The position numbers were made by a program, and so were the translations under genes. The notes below the pieces were generated by a model, which saw only the letters and a program-made list of their open reading frames with translations, did not search any database and was not told where the DNA came from. Shown piece after piece: positions 6,963-9,250 of a DNA stretch of 9,250 bases (position 1 is its first letter; each line of letters begins with the position of its first letter). Origin of the DNA: an uncultured Opitutia bacterium (lineage in GTDB: Bacteria > Verrucomicrobiota > Verrucomicrobiia > Opitutales > JABJCN01); assembly GCA_913046175.1 (NCBI GenBank), contig CAJWSN010000046.1:1-9250 (forward strand), read 5' to 3'.

Positions 6963-7560
6963 CAGCTTTGTACAGTTGGTGGTTGGAAATATATTTTGCA
7001 ACGTCTTCGGGGACGAAATAGCGAACGGGTTTATTTTGTTTTATACGTCCACGGATTTCTGAGGAACTGATGGAGAATGTATGGCCGTGAATTTGATGGC
7101 ATCGAAGATTTGGAATGTCCGGCGTTGTGAGCGGATGACCCGGTCGCTCGAGTGCGGCAAACTCGATCACCCGGCTAAGTTCATCGATTTCCTTCCAGTC
7201 TGGCAGCCTTTGCACCTGGTCTCCACCCAGAATCCAAAAGAACTGATGAGCTGGATGACTTGCGATCAATGTGCGGACAGTGTCGATCGTGAAGTTCACA
7301 CCTCCAGCCTCCAGCTCCGTGTCCAGAATCCGGAAGTTGGGTTCGTGCTGAATGGCCACCTCCAGCATTGCCCTTCGCTGGTCGGCTGTTGCGGCAGGAC
7401 GGTTTTCCTTCAGTGGCGCCTGGGCTGCGGGGATGAAGAACACCTCTTCAAGTCCCAGGCTTTCCAAGGCGTCGCGCGCTATGAGAAGATGCCCCGTGTG
7501 TACGGGGTCGAAGCTTCCTCCCAGCAGCCCCGTTTTTTTCAGCGGGTAATCGTCACCCAT
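6949..7560 (-). CDS. nadD: Nicotinate-mononucleotide adenylyltransferase NadD
   Basis: NadD transfers AMP from ATP to nicotinate mononucleotide, giving deamido-NAD in the cytoplasmic NAD pathway. It is 203 residues, normal for the family. The nucleotidyltransferase signature GGSFDPVHTGH is at 14-24 with the catalytic HxGH-type motif (H21, T22, G23, H24). The substrate region ILGGDQVQRLPDW is at 110-122 and the ATP-binding ISSSEIR at 164-170. The ATG at 7560 overlaps the last 8 bases of a candidate small gene upstream and has a modest AGG about nine bases before it. The end overlaps rsfS by 14 bases. It appears to be part of one minus-strand transcription unit that begins with the DUF368 gene. 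Confidence 0.96.
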   Translation of the reverse strand: MGDDYPLKKTGLLGGSFDPVHTGHLLIARDALESLGLEEVFFIPAAQAPLKENRPAATADQRRAMLEVAIQHEPNFRILDTELEAGGVNFTIDTVRTLIASHPAHQFFWILGGDQVQRLPDWKEIDELSRVIEFAALERPGHPLTTPDIPNLRCHQIHGHTFSISSSEIRGRIKQNKPVRYFVPEDVAKYISNHQLYKADVIN

Positions 7561-7720
7561 GCTGGTTGCCTAGATTTTTACCCATGCGCTTCAATTGATG
7601 TCTCGTGCGAAATTGCCTAATTGTGGGTTGTTTTTCAAGTCCTCCCTTGTCACTCCCGGAAAAATTATCGGCTAAAAGTCTGGTTCCTCGTCTTATGGTG
7701 TTTTGTGGGGTCGGGGCCAT
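7553..7720 (-). CDS. Candidate 55-residue basic small protein between DUF368 and nadD
   Basis: A 55-residue open frame fills the whole gap between the DUF368 gene and nadD. Its ATG (7720-7718) comes one base after the DUF368 stop (7724-7722), with a well-placed GAAGG (7730-7726) five bases ahead. Its TGA (7555-7553) overlaps the nadD start in ATGGGTGA. The product begins MAPTPQNTIRRGTRLLADNF and ends KRMGKNLGNQHG. It is basic, soluble and has no membrane segment. I recognise no family. Both junctions have the geometry of translational coupling, the main argument for a real gene. Against it, an open frame of this length is not rare by chance. It could also be a leader whose translation simply carries ribosomes into nadD. 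Confidence 0.45.
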   Translation of the reverse strand: MAPTPQNTIRRGTRLLADNFSGSDKGGLEKQPTIRQFRTRHQLKRMGKNLGNQHG

Positions 7721-7721
7721 T

Positions 7722-8720
7722 TTAACCTTCGCTGGGATTCTTGTTTCCAATACGAGCGATCAGGCAGGTCAACGCAAACCCGCCGACAGCCAGACCGACG
7801 GCTGCGCATACCTGTAGCAGGTCTGGAGCAAAGAATTGGGTGGGGTATTTCCCGGGGTCCAGTTCCTGAATGAGCTCCGGGGTCATGGCTTGGCCCTTGA
7901 ACACTTCACCAACCACGGGTTTAACGCCCTGCTTGAACGGCCAAAGGCCAAACACCGCACCCGCCAGGAATCCAAGCAGAACCCCAAGGGTTGGCTTTTC
8001 ATAACGTGCCAACATTGTCTTCAAGAGGTTGCTGACCACCACCACGCCAAGCAACACACCCAGCCCCACAGGCAGGCATATGTTTAGGCCAGGCGCTATC
8101 GCAGTCTCCCAGCTCCCTTGGGCAATTGCCTCCTTGATTGAATCGATTGCCCCGAGAATGGGAACATAGACTCCCAGAATGAGAAGCAGATATCCACCAC
8201 TGACTCCAGGCAGTATCATGGCGCTTGCGCCGGCCAGGCCTGCCAGGAACAGTATGAACACGCCTTCGCTGGCTGCTCCTGCCGATGTGCTGTTGGCTTG
8301 TGCCCAGGCCAGGGCCGTCATGGGCAAAAAGCCTCCCAGTGCACCCAGCCAGAGGCTTGTCTCCGCTGGTTTGGCCATGTTCCAGACGACCGGAAGACCA
8401 CCTAGTGTGAGCCCAATGAACAGGCTGAACATGATCCACCTGTGTTCCACGACCAAGCCCTTGATCGTGCCAGCCAGCAGAAAGATGGACACCACTGCAG
8501 AAAAAACCACAAGACATAGGACAATAATGGATTCACGGCGAAACTTGAACGTGCTGGCTTCCGCGAGGGATTCAACAAAGCGCGGAAAAATCCCTGATGC
8601 GACCAGCATGGTCCCCCCACTGATTCCCGGTACAAGATTGGCAAGTCCCATGAGGATTCCCCCACTCACGCATTGCGTGATGGTTGTGAACTTCCCTTTC
8701 CCTGGGTCCGTTTTGTTCAT
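7722..8720 (-). CDS. DUF368 membrane protein, polyprenyl-phosphate transporter (PopT) type
   Basis: DUF368 proteins, named PopT in recent work, are implicated in moving undecaprenyl phosphate back across the cytoplasmic membrane for re-use in wall and surface-polymer synthesis. From the ATG at 8720 the protein is 332 residues. Several hydrophobic segments span it. Both family hallmarks are present as internal-repeat halves: GGILMGLANLVPGISGGT (20-37) and AMILPGVSGGYLLLILGVY (167-185). The frame extends to a GTG at 8777 (351 residues), but the ATG has GCAGG about 9 bases upstream and begins a typical cytoplasmic lead. The C-terminal loop (about 262-300) before the last segment is hydrophilic. 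It is the first gene of the minus-strand cluster continuing to nadD and rsfS. I found no convincing promoter in 8721-8851. Substrate is taken from family knowledge. Confidence 0.92.
   Translation of the reverse strand: MNKTDPGKGKFTTITQCVSGGILMGLANLVPGISGGTMLVASGIFPRFVESLAEASTFKFRRESIIVLCLVVFSAVVSIFLLAGTIKGLVVEHRWIMFSLFIGLTLGGLPVVWNMAKPAETSLWLGALGGFLPMTALAWAQANSTSAGAASEGVFILFLAGLAGASAMILPGVSGGYLLLILGVYVPILGAIDSIKEAIAQGSWETAIAPGLNICLPVGLGVLLGVVVVSNLLKTMLARYEKPTLGVLLGFLAGAVFGLWPFKQGVKPVVGEVFKGQAMTPELIQELDPGKYPTQFFAPDLLQVCAAVGLAVGGFALTCLIARIGNKNPSEG
7726..7730 (-). promoter_or_regulatory. Ribosome binding site of the candidate small gene
   Basis: The minus strand reads GAAGG inside the last two sense codons of the DUF368 gene, five bases before the ATG at 7720. 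It decides the start of the small open frame and would allow re-initiation right after the DUF368 stop codon. Confidence 0.45.
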
Positions 8721-8851
8721 GGTTGTGCCTGCTTCGTTCCACGTTGGCTCAATTGATTTGGCAAAAGAAATCCGCACAGTTTACTTCTGCAAGCAGTTTT
8801 TCTATTGGAATCCAGGCTTTTTAGACATTTAAAAAATGAATTGAGCGCAGG

Positions 8852-9193
8852 ATGCTCTTCAACAAGATTCACAAACCAGCCATGTTCACCGCCTCAATAG
8901 TAATTCCTTGTTTCAACGAGGAGAAAACCCTTCGCAACACCGTGGGGCTTGTGCGTGCGATTGCTGATGACACCCTGCAGTTGGAAATCCTAATAGTGGA
9001 TGATTGTTCGGGAGATCGCAGCCCGGAGATCGCGCGCGAGCTGGAACATGAATTTCCAGAGGTGCGTTCTCAGCACCATAAGGAAAACCAAGGCAAGGGC
9101 GCAGCCTTGAGAACTGGCTTCCAGCACCCCTTTCGACCTAATTACGCCACCTTTCGACCGACCTCTTTTTTTATTTTTCGACCCACCTTTTGA
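8852..9193 (+). pseudogene. GT2 glycosyltransferase, 5' part, broken at about 9127
   Basis: The first 92 residues are the N-terminal half of a family 2 glycosyltransferase of the dolichyl/undecaprenyl-phosphate sugar synthase type: SIVIPCFNEEKTL (15-27), IVDDCSGD with the nucleotide-binding aspartates (48-55), and NQGKGAALRTGFQH (79-92). The family normally continues with a TGD... segment and the DxD metal site. Here the reading turns at 9128 into PFRPNYATFRPTSFF encoded by tandem-repeat DNA and stops at 9191-9193, so the catalytic core is missing. The ATG at 8852 directly abuts an AGG, too close for a normal ribosome site; the ATG at 8882 is an alternative start. It diverges from the DUF368 gene. 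The rest of the gene could resume beyond the window if the repeat is an insertion. Confidence 0.8.
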
Positions 9194-9250
9194 TTTATTT
9201 TTCGACCCACCTTTTGATTTACTTTTCGATCCACCTTTTGATGTACCCTG
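9131..9250. repeat. 24-bp tandem repeat running to the window end
   Basis: The motif TTTCGAYC recurs at 9131, 9152, 9176, 9200 and 9224, with spacings of 21, 24, 24 and 24. The last three units are near-identical, each made of TTTTCGACCCACC followed by TTTTGATTTA; the first two are degenerate. All spacings are multiples of three. On the minus strand the array reads in frame as repeated SKGGSKNK with no stop, within an open frame from the window end (9250) to a TAG at 8992-8990 (86 residues, no start visible). On the plus strand the unit contains TGA stops. The array begins exactly where the GT2 gene is interrupted. Confidence 0.85.

Noticed and set aside
7081..7620. Plus-strand 179-codon open frame opposite nadD
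   Set aside because: Antisense to nadD, which carries every family motif; composition is not protein-like.
8179..8832. Plus-strand 217-codon open frame opposite the DUF368 gene
   Set aside because: It is antisense to a well-supported membrane protein and shows no domain, hydrophobic pattern or ribosome site of its own.
8990..9250. Minus-strand open frame through the repeat as a separate protein-coding gene
   Set aside because: It has no visible start, and more than half of it is antisense to the GT2 coding region; kept only as a property of the repeat.
9131..9250. CRISPR array
   Set aside because: The units are directly contiguous with no variable spacers between repeats, so this is a simple tandem array.

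Overview
The window reads as a stretch of bacterial housekeeping chromosome, moderately GC-rich (sampled 60-base lines in mnmA and obg count about 67-68% G+C; the start of the glycoside hydrolase about 57%). Gene content and protein style suggest a Gram-negative heterotroph, perhaps Verrucomicrobiota (Opitutales/Puniceicoccales-like). That placement is a tentative inference from family resemblance, not from a marker search.

Layout. (1) Bases 1-162 are very AT-rich (about 24% G+C by hand count). On the minus strand they encode a piece from the middle of a DegT/DnrJ/EryC1 sugar aminotransferase, with its N-terminal half missing. (2) From about 163 the composition jumps to that of the main chromosome and a GH13 pullulanase/debranching-type enzyme fills the minus strand to 2563; its stop codon is supplied by the AT-rich segment. 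(3) mnmA (tRNA 2-thiouridylase) is transcribed divergently. (4) Bases 3710-4038 hold no convincing gene but several inverted repeats, followed by a low-GC DUF3592 membrane protein (4039-4608). (5) obg (minus) and an unrecognised protein with a disordered linker (plus) diverge from 5627-5781. (6) A minus-strand cluster runs DUF368/PopT-type transporter, a candidate 55-residue protein, nadD, rsfS, with each junction overlapping or separated by one base. (7) A GT2 glycosyltransferase start (plus, 8852) is broken at about 9127, where a 24-bp tandem repeat begins and runs to the window end.

How the genes fit together. obg, rsfS and nadD form a conserved bacterial neighbourhood combining ribosome assembly and silencing with NAD synthesis; MnmA adds a tRNA-modification function. 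The DUF368 protein is expected to return undecaprenyl phosphate across the membrane for envelope synthesis. The GH13 enzyme handles branched alpha-glucan. Both window ends carry broken sugar or polysaccharide genes joined abruptly to unrelated sequence, so genuine rearrangement and an assembly or amplification chimera must both be considered.

I see no complete new multi-gene system. The most informative unexplained items are the two end junctions, the candidate small gene coupled to DUF368 and nadD, the 24-bp repeat with an in-frame SKGGSKNK reading, and the structured noncoding block after mnmA.
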